Below are positions 1-6,207 of a DNA stretch of 27,686 bases, piece after piece (position 1 is the first letter of the stretch; every line of letters begins with the position of its first letter). Source of the stretch: a virus. The stretch lies in the IMG/VR virus record IMGVR_UViG_3300033183_000149, positions 1 to 27,686 of that record, one strand, 5' to 3'. A model generated the notes under the pieces. The model did no database searches. It was not told where the DNA came from and was given only the letters and a program-made list of their open reading frames with translations. The position numbers were made by a program, and so were the translations under genes.

Positions 1-141
1 TAGAAAATAGCCAAGACTTTTATACTACGCTAACCGCTACAAAAATAGACTAATGAACGCTAAGATAAACCCACAGGACCTGGCTATACTAGACAAAAAG
101 CTAAAGCAGCTTAAAAGGTTTTCGCGCCAGGAACTTAGCAA
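1..141. repeat. Direct terminal repeat, left copy (circular-closure overlap)
   Basis: This segment is identical to 27546-27686 over 141 bases. It carries the last codons of the head-closure gene and the start of the gp10-like gene, so joining the ends restores both genes cleanly. An overlap of 141 equals the default largest k-mer of the MEGAHIT assembler, so it most likely marks closure of a circular assembly graph rather than a biological terminal repeat. Bases 1-53 are the 3' end of the gene annotated at 27272-27598. Confidence 0.95.
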
Positions 142-508
142 CGAAGTGGGTAAAACGGCTACCGATATAGTACGGCGCAGTACTAAACGAGTACCTGTAA
201 ACAAAGCTAAAGGACAGCGCGGCGGCGACCTAAAACAGTCTGTATATACAGCTAAAAAAGGTAACACCGCAGAAGTAGGCTATAACAAAAAGTACGCGCC
301 TTACCAAGAGTTTGGAACTGGGCGCTATATAGATACTAAAGAAGCCGAAGCGTTAGGCTTTAGTGCTAGCGAAATTAAAGCGCTATTCAAAGGAGAAGGT
401 AAGCGCCAGGTAAACATACCGCCGCAGCCGTTCTTTTTTCCTAGTGTACGCGAAGCCTTAAAAGCGCTAATGGGTAGACTAGACGACAAACTAAAAAAAT
501 ATATATGA
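53..508 (+). CDS. HK97 gp10-like head-tail/tail completion protein
   Basis: The 151-aa product resembles the HK97 gp10 family, which sits at the head-tail junction and helps finish the tail in siphoviruses. Visible family traits are a basic, helical N-terminus (residues 1-45), the segment around VPVNKAKGQRGGDLKQS (about 49-65) that matches the family pattern of a short basic loop followed by 'G.L..S', and the motif YAPYQEFGTGRY (about 81-92), typical of this family. The ATG overlaps the preceding head-closure stop as TAATG, and the stop overlaps the next ATG as ATGA, so translation is probably coupled through connector, closure, gp10-like and terminator genes. The first 89 bases recur at the right end of the window. 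Family assignment is from motif and position; I am fairly sure. Confidence 0.82.
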   Translation: MNAKINPQDLAILDKKLKQLKRFSRQELSNEVGKTATDIVRRSTKRVPVNKAKGQRGGDLKQSVYTAKKGNTAEVGYNKKYAPYQEFGTGRYIDTKEAEALGFSASEIKALFKGEGKRQVNIPPQPFFFPSVREALKALMGRLDDKLKKYI

Positions 509-990
509 AAGAAGTAATACACCGTATAAGGAAAGCACTACTAGATAAACTAGCTGGTAACATAGTACTACGCGGCGCTACTGTACCTATTTATAATAGA
601 ATACCTAGCGACGCTAGCTACCCTTTTATACGTATTTACAGCGTTTCTAACGACGAAATAAACCAAAACCAGACTAGCTACCTAACAGAAACTATAACGC
701 GCTTAGAAGTTATTACACGCTTTTCTGGCGATAACGGCGGCGAACTAGACAGCAACCTAATAACCGACCAGGTACTACAGCTAGTACGCACCAGAAGCGC
801 CGACTATATAGACCTAGACGAGCAAGGCTTTAACGTATTTAGTAGTACTGTAGCTGGTATAAACTACCTAACCGAAGACGGCGAAGACTACACGTACTTT
901 AGGACTATAATAGAACTTAGCAATAAGGTACAACAAATAGAACCTACAGCTGGGTTACAAGCTGAACTACAAAGCGAACTACAAACTTAA
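505..990 (+). CDS. Putative tail terminator / tail completion protein
   Basis: A 161-aa protein directly after the gp10-like gene, with a 4-base ATGA overlap. In HK97-type phages this position is taken by the tail terminator or tail-tube completion protein that caps the tail shaft under the head. The sequence fits: an N-terminal helix, then YNRIPSDASYPFIRIYS (about 30-46), like the 'P...YPFI.I' strand of the DUF3168/gp17-type fold, then alternating strands to about residue 140. The last 20 residues repeat short Gln/Leu/Glu units (LQAELQSELQ) and look like a flexible tail. Assignment rests mainly on synteny and that motif; no catalytic signature is expected. Confidence 0.65.
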   Translation: MKEVIHRIRKALLDKLAGNIVLRGATVPIYNRIPSDASYPFIRIYSVSNDEINQNQTSYLTETITRLEVITRFSGDNGGELDSNLITDQVLQLVRTRSADYIDLDEQGFNVFSSTVAGINYLTEDGEDYTYFRTIIELSNKVQQIEPTAGLQAELQSELQT

Positions 991-1000
991 ATAAAAAGGT

Positions 1001-1594
1001 ATGGCTAAAATTACATATACAGACAAAGTAGACAATACGACTAACGCGCTACCAGATATTAACAAAGTAAAAGCTGCGGACTTAAACGAAATAAAAACTA
1101 GTGTAAACGCGCTATACGATACCCTAGGCGGTTTCGCTTTATATGAAGATACCGCTACTAGTTTAACCCCAATAAACCTAACTCAAAACACTTGGACCGA
1201 CCTAACAAATAACAAGGAAGGTACAACAACAGAAACTTCTTACAAGCCAACTTATATTACAGGGGACCTTTGGGATAGCGCAACCAACACAATAGATTTA
1301 TCTGAGGTGCCTATTGGTAAGGTGGTTTTGGTGCGTAATGACTATGACGTAACCGCTGGTTCATCAAATACACGTATGGATAGCCGTTTATATTTTCCAG
1401 ACACTACTAAAAGTGTTGAGTTTGCACACGATTTCTTATTTAATGCTGGAGATGAAGTAAGATACTCTAGGACAACTCAATTCTTTGTTACTAGCGCAAT
1501 CAAAACAAGCGGCGTTAAAATACAGGTTAAAGTAAACAAGTCTGGCGCTACGGCAACTGTAGAAGACTTTCAAATAACTGTTTTAAGTTTCTAG
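1001..1594 (+). CDS. Putative tail or head fibre protein (mosaic)
   Basis: A 197-aa protein. The N-terminal 45 residues (MAKITYTDKVDNTTNALPDI, then KVKAADLNEIKTSVNAL) look like the attachment segment of short phage fibres: a beta strand followed by a helix. The rest is Thr/Asn/Ser-rich beta sequence ending in FQITVLSF, consistent with a trimeric fibre or decoration head. Codon usage changes within the gene: up to about base 1150 it uses the phage-typical CTA, GTA, ATA and GGC, while 1220-1550 uses GTG, TTG, GGT, TCA, ATT and AAT much more. This suggests the distal domain came from elsewhere. The role in host recognition is inferred from composition and mosaicism; no family is certain. Confidence 0.5.
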   Translation: MAKITYTDKVDNTTNALPDINKVKAADLNEIKTSVNALYDTLGGFALYEDTATSLTPINLTQNTWTDLTNNKEGTTTETSYKPTYITGDLWDSATNTIDLSEVPIGKVVLVRNDYDVTAGSSNTRMDSRLYFPDTTKSVEFAHDFLFNAGDEVRYSRTTQFFVTSAIKTSGVKIQVKVNKSGATATVEDFQITVLSF

Positions 1595-1596
1595 TA

Positions 1597-1728
1597 ATGG
1601 GTTTAAAACAAAAACTACAGCCAGTATGTAATAAAGTAAAGGGTTTTTTAAAAGCCGTTTGTAACAAAGTAAAGGCGTTTTTTAAGGCTATCTTTAGATG
1701 TATATGCGAATTTAACGACTGTTGGTAA
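1597..1728 (+). CDS. 43-aa cationic Cys-rich peptide with 11-residue repeats
   Basis: A small gene, too short for a usual ORF list, fitted between the fibre gene (stop at 1592-1594) and the next ATG (TAATG overlap at 1726-1730). Its product has 8 Lys, 1 Arg and only 2 acidic residues (net about +7), 5 Cys and a C-terminal Trp. Residues 10-20 (VCNKVKGFLKA) and 21-31 (VCNKVKAFFKA) are near-perfect 11-mers. Residues 32-42 (IFRCICEFNDC) may be a decayed third copy. The DNA repeats with the same 33-base period. An 11-residue period with alternating Lys and hydrophobic residues is typical of a surface-lying amphipathic helix. It leads directly into the lysis and membrane genes, so a membrane-active or lysis-helper role is plausible. 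I recognise no family. Confidence 0.75.
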   Translation: MGLKQKLQPVCNKVKGFLKAVCNKVKAFFKAIFRCICEFNDCW

Positions 1729-2099
1729 TGAAAGGTTATAAAAGATTTTTACAGCTATTCTGGTTTTCGGATAGCGAACCTAACGAAGTGCTTATAGCCC
1801 TTTGCCATATTGTTTGCCTACCAGCTGCGCTATTTGTTGAATTTGAAAACCCTAGCCTATTGTTTGTTCTAGGTGCAGTAGCCGCTGGCAGCTTCCAGCT
1901 ATGGGCTGTTTTATGGAATGGGACTTTACGTATGCGCCTGTTAGCCGTACAGATAGCGGCGCTAATTGCTGTTATGACTGTATTAAATTTATATATGGAA
2001 GGGCTACTAGTAGGCAGCAGAACTGGCTGGGTAATTATCGGTATATTTGCACTATGGAACGCTGTAAGAGTTTTTAAAGAAAAAATAGAACGTAGTTAA
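1728..2099 (+). CDS. Multi-pass membrane protein of the lysis block
   Basis: A 123-aa integral membrane protein. The ATG at 1728 is preferred over a TTG six bases upstream because it forms a TAATG junction with the preceding gene. About four hydrophobic segments are visible, near residues 20-36, 42-62, 70-88 and 97-113. The first ten residues are basic and the C-terminus ends in a Lys/Arg/Glu-rich helix, which suggests both termini are cytoplasmic. It starts a tight run of membrane genes (1728, 2101, 2772) around an endolysin, so a part in lysis or superinfection control is possible. I do not recognise a named family; this could be a second holin or antiholin. Confidence 0.7.
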   Translation: MKGYKRFLQLFWFSDSEPNEVLIALCHIVCLPAALFVEFENPSLLFVLGAVAAGSFQLWAVLWNGTLRMRLLAVQIAALIAVMTVLNLYMEGLLVGSRTGWVIIGIFALWNAVRVFKEKIERS

Positions 2100-2100
2100 T

Positions 2101-2412
2101 ATGGAAGGCTGGACCCAAATTGTAATAACTATAGTAGGCGTTTTAGGTAGTGCTAGTATATGGAAGTATTTAGAAGCTAGACTAAAAACTAAAACCGAAC
2201 TAAAAAAAGACGAACTGCAAAACAGCGACGGTGTGCAATATAGGGACGACTTAAAAGCTAGAGTAAGAAACCTAGAAACTTTACTAAGCAGCGCCAGCGA
2301 CGAAAAAGATGAACTACGTAACCAAATACTAGACCTTACAGCGGAAGTAAACGCGCTACGCGTTAAGGTGGAATTTTTGGCAAAAGAAAACGAACGGCTT
2401 AAAAATAAGTAG
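2101..2412 (+). CDS. N-terminal TM plus coiled-coil protein, i-spanin-like topology
   Basis: A 103-aa protein with one N-terminal hydrophobic segment (residues 5-23, TQIVITIVGVLGSASIWKY) followed by about 75 charged residues with strong heptad character (LKARVRNLETLLSS, then LDLTAEVNALRVKVEFL). This is the topology of inner-membrane spanin subunits and also of many small phage accessory proteins. It lies one base after the multi-TM gene and 6 bases before the endolysin, as expected for a lysis gene. No lipoprotein signal (o-spanin lipobox) is seen overlapping or downstream, so a complete two-component spanin cannot be claimed. Function is inferred from topology and position only. Confidence 0.6.
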   Translation: MEGWTQIVITIVGVLGSASIWKYLEARLKTKTELKKDELQNSDGVQYRDDLKARVRNLETLLSSASDEKDELRNQILDLTAEVNALRVKVEFLAKENERLKNK

Positions 2413-2418
2413 TAGTAT

Positions 2419-2772
2419 ATGAAGTATTTTTCTATAGCAGAATTTGACAGCCCAGATGCGCCGTATAGTGGTACAAATATGAACCAGGAACTACTAGAAC
2501 TACTAGACGAAATGCGCGAAATTTACGGCAAGCCTATAGTAATTACAAGCGGCTACAGGACTAAAGAACATAACAAAGAAGTAGGCGGCAAAGAAAACAG
2601 CAGCCACCTAAAGGGGCTAGCGGTAGATATAGGAATAGAAAACAGTAACCAGCGCTACGAAATAATACGTATAGCTATGCTGTTAGGAATTAAGCGTATA
2701 GGAACTGGCAAAGGTTTTGTACATATTGATATAGATGCTAGCAAACCGCAAAACGTAAACTGGGTATACTAA
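2419..2772 (+). CDS. Peptidase M15-family endolysin
   Basis: A 117-aa zinc peptidase expected to cut peptidoglycan stem peptides at lysis. The M15_3 pattern is complete: ITSGYRT (42-48), SSHLKGLAVDI (61-71), which supplies zinc ligands His63 and Asp70 in the S.H..G.A.D motif, and FVHIDID (100-106) with the third ligand His102. Length is normal for the single-domain M15_3 type, and there is no cell-wall-binding domain. There is no signal peptide, so export should need the holin encoded just downstream (TAATG overlap at 2770-2774). Whether it is a DD-carboxypeptidase-like or an L-alanyl-D-glutamate type cannot be told from sequence alone. Confidence 0.88.
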   Translation: MKYFSIAEFDSPDAPYSGTNMNQELLELLDEMREIYGKPIVITSGYRTKEHNKEVGGKENSSHLKGLAVDIGIENSNQRYEIIRIAMLLGIKRIGTGKGFVHIDIDASKPQNVNWVY

Positions 2773-3158
2773 TGAAACAACTACTAGCTAAACTTTTAGG
2801 ACTTAATAGCAGCGGCGAAAGCAGCTTAGGCAGTTTCGCTAAAGACCTACGCGAAGCTATAAAGGGCAAAGAAATAGACCCAGAAAAAGCCCTAGAACTA
2901 ATAAGAGTACAGAACGAAGTAAACAAAATAGAAGCTCAGCACCGTAGTATATTTGTGGCTGGCTGGCGTCCCTTTATTGGCTGGGTATGCGGTGTAGCAC
3001 TTTTGTACAACTTTATACTGCGCGATATTATAGCCTGGGCTAGCCCTAATATAATGCCGCCAGCTTTACAAATGGAACACCTACTAACTGTACTTATGGG
3101 TATGCTAGGGCTAGGTGGACTTCGCACCTACGAAAAACTAAAAGACAAAACTAAGTAA
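2772..3158 (+). CDS. Holin, 3-TM type (GTA_holin_3TM-like)
   Basis: A 128-aa protein. Residues 1-55 are soluble and charged (FAKDLREAIKGKEIDPEKA). The segment FVAGWRPFIGWVCGVALLYN (56-75) carries the 'WRPFIGW' signature seen in 3-TM holins of the gene-transfer-agent type. Further hydrophobic stretches lie at about 67-85 and 101-118, and the end is basic (YEKLKDKTK). It follows the endolysin with TAATG overlap and should make the inner-membrane lesion that releases it. The unusually long soluble N-terminus is common in this family. Its stop overlaps the next ATG, so five genes from 1597 to 3289 look co-translated. Confidence 0.8.
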   Translation: MKQLLAKLLGLNSSGESSLGSFAKDLREAIKGKEIDPEKALELIRVQNEVNKIEAQHRSIFVAGWRPFIGWVCGVALLYNFILRDIIAWASPNIMPPALQMEHLLTVLMGMLGLGGLRTYEKLKDKTK

Positions 3159-3289
3159 TGGCTAAACTACCGCAGTTTGTATTTAGGGCTAACGCTAAGA
3201 CTAAACGCCCAGGTAAACATAGTAAGAACGCAAGCCCAGGACAAAAGGGCTATAAGAAGCCTAGACGCGGACAGGGTAAACGCCGTTAG
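3158..3289 (+). CDS. 43-aa highly basic small protein
   Basis: Starts inside the holin stop (TAATG). The product is extremely basic: about 16 Lys/Arg and no acidic residue in 43 positions, with Gly/Pro-rich turns (KRPGKHSKNASPGQK, then KKPRRGQGKRR at the end). It has no hydrophobic core and is probably disordered or nucleic-acid binding. Comparable 'KRPG.HSK...GYKKP.RGQGK' peptides occur in other Bacteroidota phage genomes next to structural genes, from general familiarity rather than a search. It could be a DNA- or RNA-binding virion peptide, or a cationic lysis helper. No function is assigned. Confidence 0.65.
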   Translation: MAKLPQFVFRANAKTKRPGKHSKNASPGQKGYKKPRRGQGKRR

Positions 3290-3297
3290 TATTTTTT

Positions 3298-3314
3298 GTA
3301 AATTTGTAAAAATT
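3298..3314 (+). promoter_or_regulatory. Late-type promoter motif with palindrome, upstream of the LamG-like gene
   Basis: GTAAATTTGTA at 3298-3308 matches the Bacteroidota -7 box TANNTTTG, with the ATG 14 bases further on. It lies inside AATTTGTAAAAATT (3301-3314), a near-palindrome repeated before the portal (19940) and the protease (23763). No TTG-type -33 box stands at a normal distance. The stretch from 3294 on matches the sequence before the portal gene nearly base for base. Confidence 0.6.
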
Positions 3315-3322
3315 TACTATAA

Positions 3323-4570
3323 ATGGGCGTAAAAGATACTGCGAACCTGGCGCTAATACCAGCAGCATATAAAGCTAGTAAAGTATACAGCGCTATACCT
3401 ACAGACGGCGACGGCGACTTTACCTTTACTAGAACTGGTAGCGGCACTAGAATAAATAAAGCTGGGCTTATAGAAACCGTAGGCAGTAATGTACCTAGAC
3501 TAAACTATAGGCTAGATGCAGACGGCAACCCTAGCAGCTGCCCAGAACTATTACTAGAACCACAGCGTACTAATACCCATACTTATAGCGAAAGCGCAAG
3601 CGGCAAAACTACCAATAATGTTACATTGACGAATAATCAAGCTATTTCGCCAATGGGGACAAACACCGCAATAAAAGTAACCGAAGACACTACCTTTAAT
3701 AGACACCGTTTTTATGCTGATAATAATAGCGTAACGTCTGGAACTACTTATACTATAAGTTTTTTCGTTAAAAAAAATAGCGATAACAGATACGTATATT
3801 TAAACGCTGGCGCCTTATTGGGTGCAAGTGGTTCTTTTGATTTAGATACAGGAAGTGTAACTGGTAATATGCAAGTATTTGAAGTTTACCCTAATGGCTG
3901 GTATAGAATAGGAATAACTAAAACCGCAACAAGCAGCACTACAAATATATATTTTGTGCAAATGCAACAGGGGACTACAGACGTTTCGTATACAGGGGAC
4001 GGTTCTAGCTTTTATTTTTGGGGGCAACAGTTTGAAGTAGGTAGTAACCCTAGTAGCTATATACCTGTACCTAGTACTGGAAATGTTACACGAAACAAAG
4101 ACCAGGCGTATAAAGCTAATTTCGCAGACCTAGCTAGCGATTACCCTATAACGGTTTACTGGAAGGGTAGAATAACGGACCATAGTACAGGGCAGTACAT
4201 TTTTAGTATAATAAACGACGGTAGCGCCGTAGAATATCTAGGTATTGAAATAGCAAATACAGGCTATATTTATTTACAAAGACGTAGTAGTAATAACGAT
4301 GCCGACCAAATTACGTATAGCACCCAGGTAGGCGACGTAAAAAAAATAGCCGTAAAATTTACTAGCAGTACTACAGCTGTAGTTTATATAGACGGTGTAG
4401 AAGTATATAATTTAAGTAGCGGCGCTGTGGTAGCCTGGTCTTTTGACAGCGTACTAGTAGGGCAGCATAGGATAGTAGTAGACCAAAACGACCGCAACCC
4501 AGCCGACGAATTTTTTATATGGAATAAAGCGCTAACAGACGAAGAAATGATAGAAATAACAACGCCATAA
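3323..4570 (+). CDS. LamG/concanavalin-like phage fibre or receptor-binding protein
   Basis: A 415-aa protein, probably virion-exposed and sugar-binding. Residues 1-45 include DGDGDFTFTRTGSGTRIN, and about 70-92 read CPELLLEPQRTNTHTYSES. This 'LLLEP.RTN...YSE' junction is typical of phage fibre proteins that carry a jelly-roll/LamG-like domain next. Two beta-rich sections follow: roughly 95-250 (GTTYTISFFVKKNSDNRYVY) and 265-410 (PITVYWKGRITDHSTGQYIF, ending FFIWNKALTDEEM), the latter matching the end of a concanavalin-like fold. Codon usage in about 3610-4030 is less phage-typical than in the flanks, suggesting domain exchange. It has its own late-type promoter. Function is inferred. Confidence 0.7.
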   Translation: MGVKDTANLALIPAAYKASKVYSAIPTDGDGDFTFTRTGSGTRINKAGLIETVGSNVPRLNYRLDADGNPSSCPELLLEPQRTNTHTYSESASGKTTNNVTLTNNQAISPMGTNTAIKVTEDTTFNRHRFYADNNSVTSGTTYTISFFVKKNSDNRYVYLNAGALLGASGSFDLDTGSVTGNMQVFEVYPNGWYRIGITKTATSSTTNIYFVQMQQGTTDVSYTGDGSSFYFWGQQFEVGSNPSSYIPVPSTGNVTRNKDQAYKANFADLASDYPITVYWKGRITDHSTGQYIFSIINDGSAVEYLGIEIANTGYIYLQRRSSNNDADQITYSTQVGDVKKIAVKFTSSTTAVVYIDGVEVYNLSSGAVVAWSFDSVLVGQHRIVVDQNDRNPADEFFIWNKALTDEEMIEITTP

Positions 4571-4582
4571 TATAAAAACAAA

Positions 4583-4915
4583 ATGGACTATATATTTAAA
4601 AAGTACGAATTTACAGACGAAGCCGCAGCAGACGCGCTAATAAATACGCTACCCACAGCGGAAGTAGACGACGAAACATACCCAGACCATAAACACGTAA
4701 TAGTAAAACTAGGACACATAACAGTAACGCCAGGCGAATACGAAGAAGGCGAAGACGGCGAACTAGTAGAAACTACAGCGCCAGTATTAGCAGATAACTA
4801 CAGCATAGATGTACTTTGGCAAGGTATAGAAGAACAGCCAGACGACTGGGCGGCTTACGAAATTACACTAGAAGACAACGGCGTACATACGTTTTTTGGT
4901 CTTAATTATGTATAA
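4583..4915 (+). CDS. Acidic 110-aa protein of the tail cluster, unknown function
   Basis: A soluble, strongly acidic protein with no Cys and no membrane segment, rich in Asp/Glu patches (EEGEDGELVE near the middle). It begins 12 bases after the LamG-like gene and ends just before the promoter of the major tail protein, so it probably shares a transcript with the LamG-like gene. Alternating hydrophobic residues (HVIVKLGHITVTPGEY, then YSIDVLWQGI) suggest a small beta fold ending in FFGLNYV. It could be a fibre chaperone or a minor tail protein. I recognise no family. Confidence 0.55.
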   Translation: MDYIFKKYEFTDEAAADALINTLPTAEVDDETYPDHKHVIVKLGHITVTPGEYEEGEDGELVETTAPVLADNYSIDVLWQGIEEQPDDWAAYEITLEDNGVHTFFGLNYV

Positions 4916-4924
4916 AAAAACTTA

Positions 4925-4936
4925 CGTATATTTGTA
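4925..4936 (+). promoter_or_regulatory. Late-type promoter motif upstream of the major tail protein
   Basis: CGTATATTTGTA fits the shared late-type motif and contains a perfect TANNTTTG box (4927-4934). It lies 16 bases before the ATG at 4953, directly after the stop of the preceding gene and an A-rich run. No -33 TTG is found within 17-23 bases upstream. Confidence 0.55.
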
Positions 4937-4952
4937 GAAAATAAAACGACTT

Positions 4953-5375
4953 ATGGCTAGTACAGTATTTAATGGCACAGACTTACTTTTAAAAGTGTCT
5001 GACACCGACGGAAGCGAAGCGAATATAGGACATACTACAAGCTGTACTATTTCGCTAAGTGCAGATTTACCAGAAGCAACCACCAAAGACAGCGCAGGCT
5101 ACCAGGAAGTAATTGCTGGACTACGTAGCGGCGAAATTAGTTTCGAAGGTCTAGTAGACTACACCGACAGCCAAAACGCTGCGGAACTAGCAGACTTTTT
5201 GCTAAACCGTACAAAATTGTATTTTGAGTTTGGTACTGCCGTAACTGGCGACCAACTTTTCGAAGGTGCTGGTTTTCTTAACAGCTTAGAAGTAAGCGCA
5301 GAAATGGAAAGCCCAGTATCGTATAGCGGTAGTATTACTATTACTGGTGCTATTACAACTTCTACAAACGCATAA
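4953..5375 (+). CDS. Major tail tube protein
   Basis: A 140-aa beta-rich protein of the TP901-1/HK97-like tail tube type, polymerising around the tape measure to make the tail shaft. Visible traits: an N-terminal strand MASTVFNGTDLLLKVSD, a CTISLSADLPEATTKDSAGYQE segment typical of this family (residues 27-48), SGEISFEGLVDYTD (59-72), and a C-terminal VSYSGSITITGAI hairpin. It precedes the frameshifting chaperone gene and the tape measure, the canonical order. Codon use includes more GGT, ATT and TCT than in neighbours, as expected for a highly expressed gene. It has its own promoter and terminator. Confidence 0.83.
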   Translation: MASTVFNGTDLLLKVSDTDGSEANIGHTTSCTISLSADLPEATTKDSAGYQEVIAGLRSGEISFEGLVDYTDSQNAAELADFLLNRTKLYFEFGTAVTGDQLFEGAGFLNSLEVSAEMESPVSYSGSITITGAITTSTNA

Positions 5376-5382
5376 AACTAAC

Positions 5383-5416
5383 AGCCCTAGTTAAAGGGAC
5401 TAGGGCTATTTTTTTA
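5383..5416 (+). terminator. Intrinsic terminator after the major tail protein
   Basis: AGCCCTAGT (5383-5391) and ACTAGGGCT (5399-5407) form a perfect 9-bp stem with a 7-nt loop, followed by ATTTTTTTATTTT. It lies between the tail tube gene and the tail assembly chaperone, with no promoter after it, so the chaperone is probably made by read-through at a lower level. Confidence 0.9.
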
Positions 5417-5423
5417 TTTTATT

Positions 5424-5816
5424 ATGGCAAACAGAAAAAGGGGGTACTACACTCTAAAACTAGGCGGTAAAAACCGCACACTTCATTTTAGTATGAACTT
5501 CTGGGCTAACTTTACGGAAGCCCTAAATATACCACTAGACGCTATAGGCGATGTTTTCGCTAACGGTTTAAGCCTAGGCGCTATTCGCGATTTAATCTAC
5601 AGCGGACTACTAGCTAACGACCAAGAACAGGGTAACGAAGTAGACTATAATAAATTTACTGTAGGCGCCTGGCTAGACGATTTAGAAAGCGAACAGCTTA
5701 ACGATATAGTAGCTGCCCTAATGGAAACTAAACTACTAGGAAACCAGCTTAATATGGGTGTAGAACGCAACCCAAAACCAGCGGAAGGCGAACAGCAAAA
5801 AAAAACAAACCCCTAA
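5424..5816 (+). CDS. Tail assembly chaperone, short form (gpG-like)
   Basis: A 130-aa zero-frame product. It starts with ANRKRGYYTLKLGGKNRTLHF, the N-terminal hairpin common in gpG-type chaperones, then helices (NFWANFTEALNIPLDAIGDV and NDIVAALMETKLLGNQ). Chaperones of this type bind the tape measure and recruit tube subunits, and are absent from the virion. The location between tail tube and tape measure is diagnostic. The gene ends shortly after a run of nine A, where a -1 shift would extend translation to 6166. Confidence 0.82.
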   Translation: MANRKRGYYTLKLGGKNRTLHFSMNFWANFTEALNIPLDAIGDVFANGLSLGAIRDLIYSGLLANDQEQGNEVDYNKFTVGAWLDDLESEQLNDIVAALMETKLLGNQLNMGVERNPKPAEGEQQKKTNP

Positions 5817-6166
5817 CCTGGCACGACCTACTAGACTACTACATAGGGCAAATAGGAATAAACCCTAACGACTTCTGGGCTAATACCTGGAACGAAAACC
5901 AGCTACTAGGCGAAGCGCACAATATACAGAACTACGTAAACTGGGAACAAACGCGCTATATAGCTACTATGCTGTATAACGTGAACTGTACTAAACGCAG
6001 CCAAATGGTTAAGCCAGAACAGCTAATGCCGCTACCACAGGACGTATATAACAAAAAGGCTACAGCGCCTAAGAGTACTAAAGAACAGTACGAAAGGTTT
6101 TTAGAACGGTCCGCTAAGGCTAAAGCAAAAGGCAGTAGAACTGTAGCGGATTTCAAAAAATACTAA
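5424..6166 (+). CDS. Tail assembly chaperone, -1 frameshift fusion (gpGT-like)
   Basis: Slippage back by one base at the A-run puts ribosomes in the frame that runs open from the slip site to the TAA at 6164-6166, adding about 120 residues for a total near 247. The extension reads LTWHDLLDYYIGQIGINPND, then FWANTWNENQ, and ends ADFKKY. It has no good start codon of its own near its beginning (the first in-frame ATG is at 5969, well inside). Without a shift the 390 bases between 5816 and the tape measure would be untranslated. This matches the lambda G/GT arrangement: frame offset -1, the slip site near the end of the first frame, tape measure next. Confidence 0.8.
5798..5804 (+). promoter_or_regulatory. 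-1 programmed frameshift slippery heptamer
   Basis: Zero-frame codons are CAA (5796), AAA (5799), AAA (5802), ACA (5805), within nine consecutive A (5797-5805). A AAA AAA at 5798-5804 satisfies X XXY YYZ, letting both tRNAs re-pair one base back. The zero-frame stop TAA is only 10 bases later (5814-5816). No stem-loop just downstream is obvious by eye. Confidence 0.75.
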
Positions 6167-6179
6167 CGGCTAAAAATTT

Positions 6180-6205
6180 CGTAATTTTACGGCTATAATT
6201 TTGCA
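6180..6205 (+). promoter_or_regulatory. Tandem late-type promoter motifs upstream of the tape measure
   Basis: CGTAATTTTACG (6180-6191) resembles the late motif and lies 16 bases before the ATG. A second candidate, TATAATTTTGCA (6194-6205), contains a perfect TANNTTTG box (6196-6203) only 4 bases before the ATG, which would give an almost leaderless mRNA. Which one is used cannot be decided from sequence. Confidence 0.5.
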
Positions 6206-6207
6206 CT

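Noticed and set aside
1722-1727. TTG start for the multi-pass membrane protein
   Set aside because: The ATG at 1728 couples exactly to the stop of the small peptide gene (TAATG), as for its neighbours.
5969-6166. Separate 65-aa gene after the tail chaperone
   Set aside because: It is the end of the -1 frame that is open from the slippery A-run; treated as part of the frameshift fusion.
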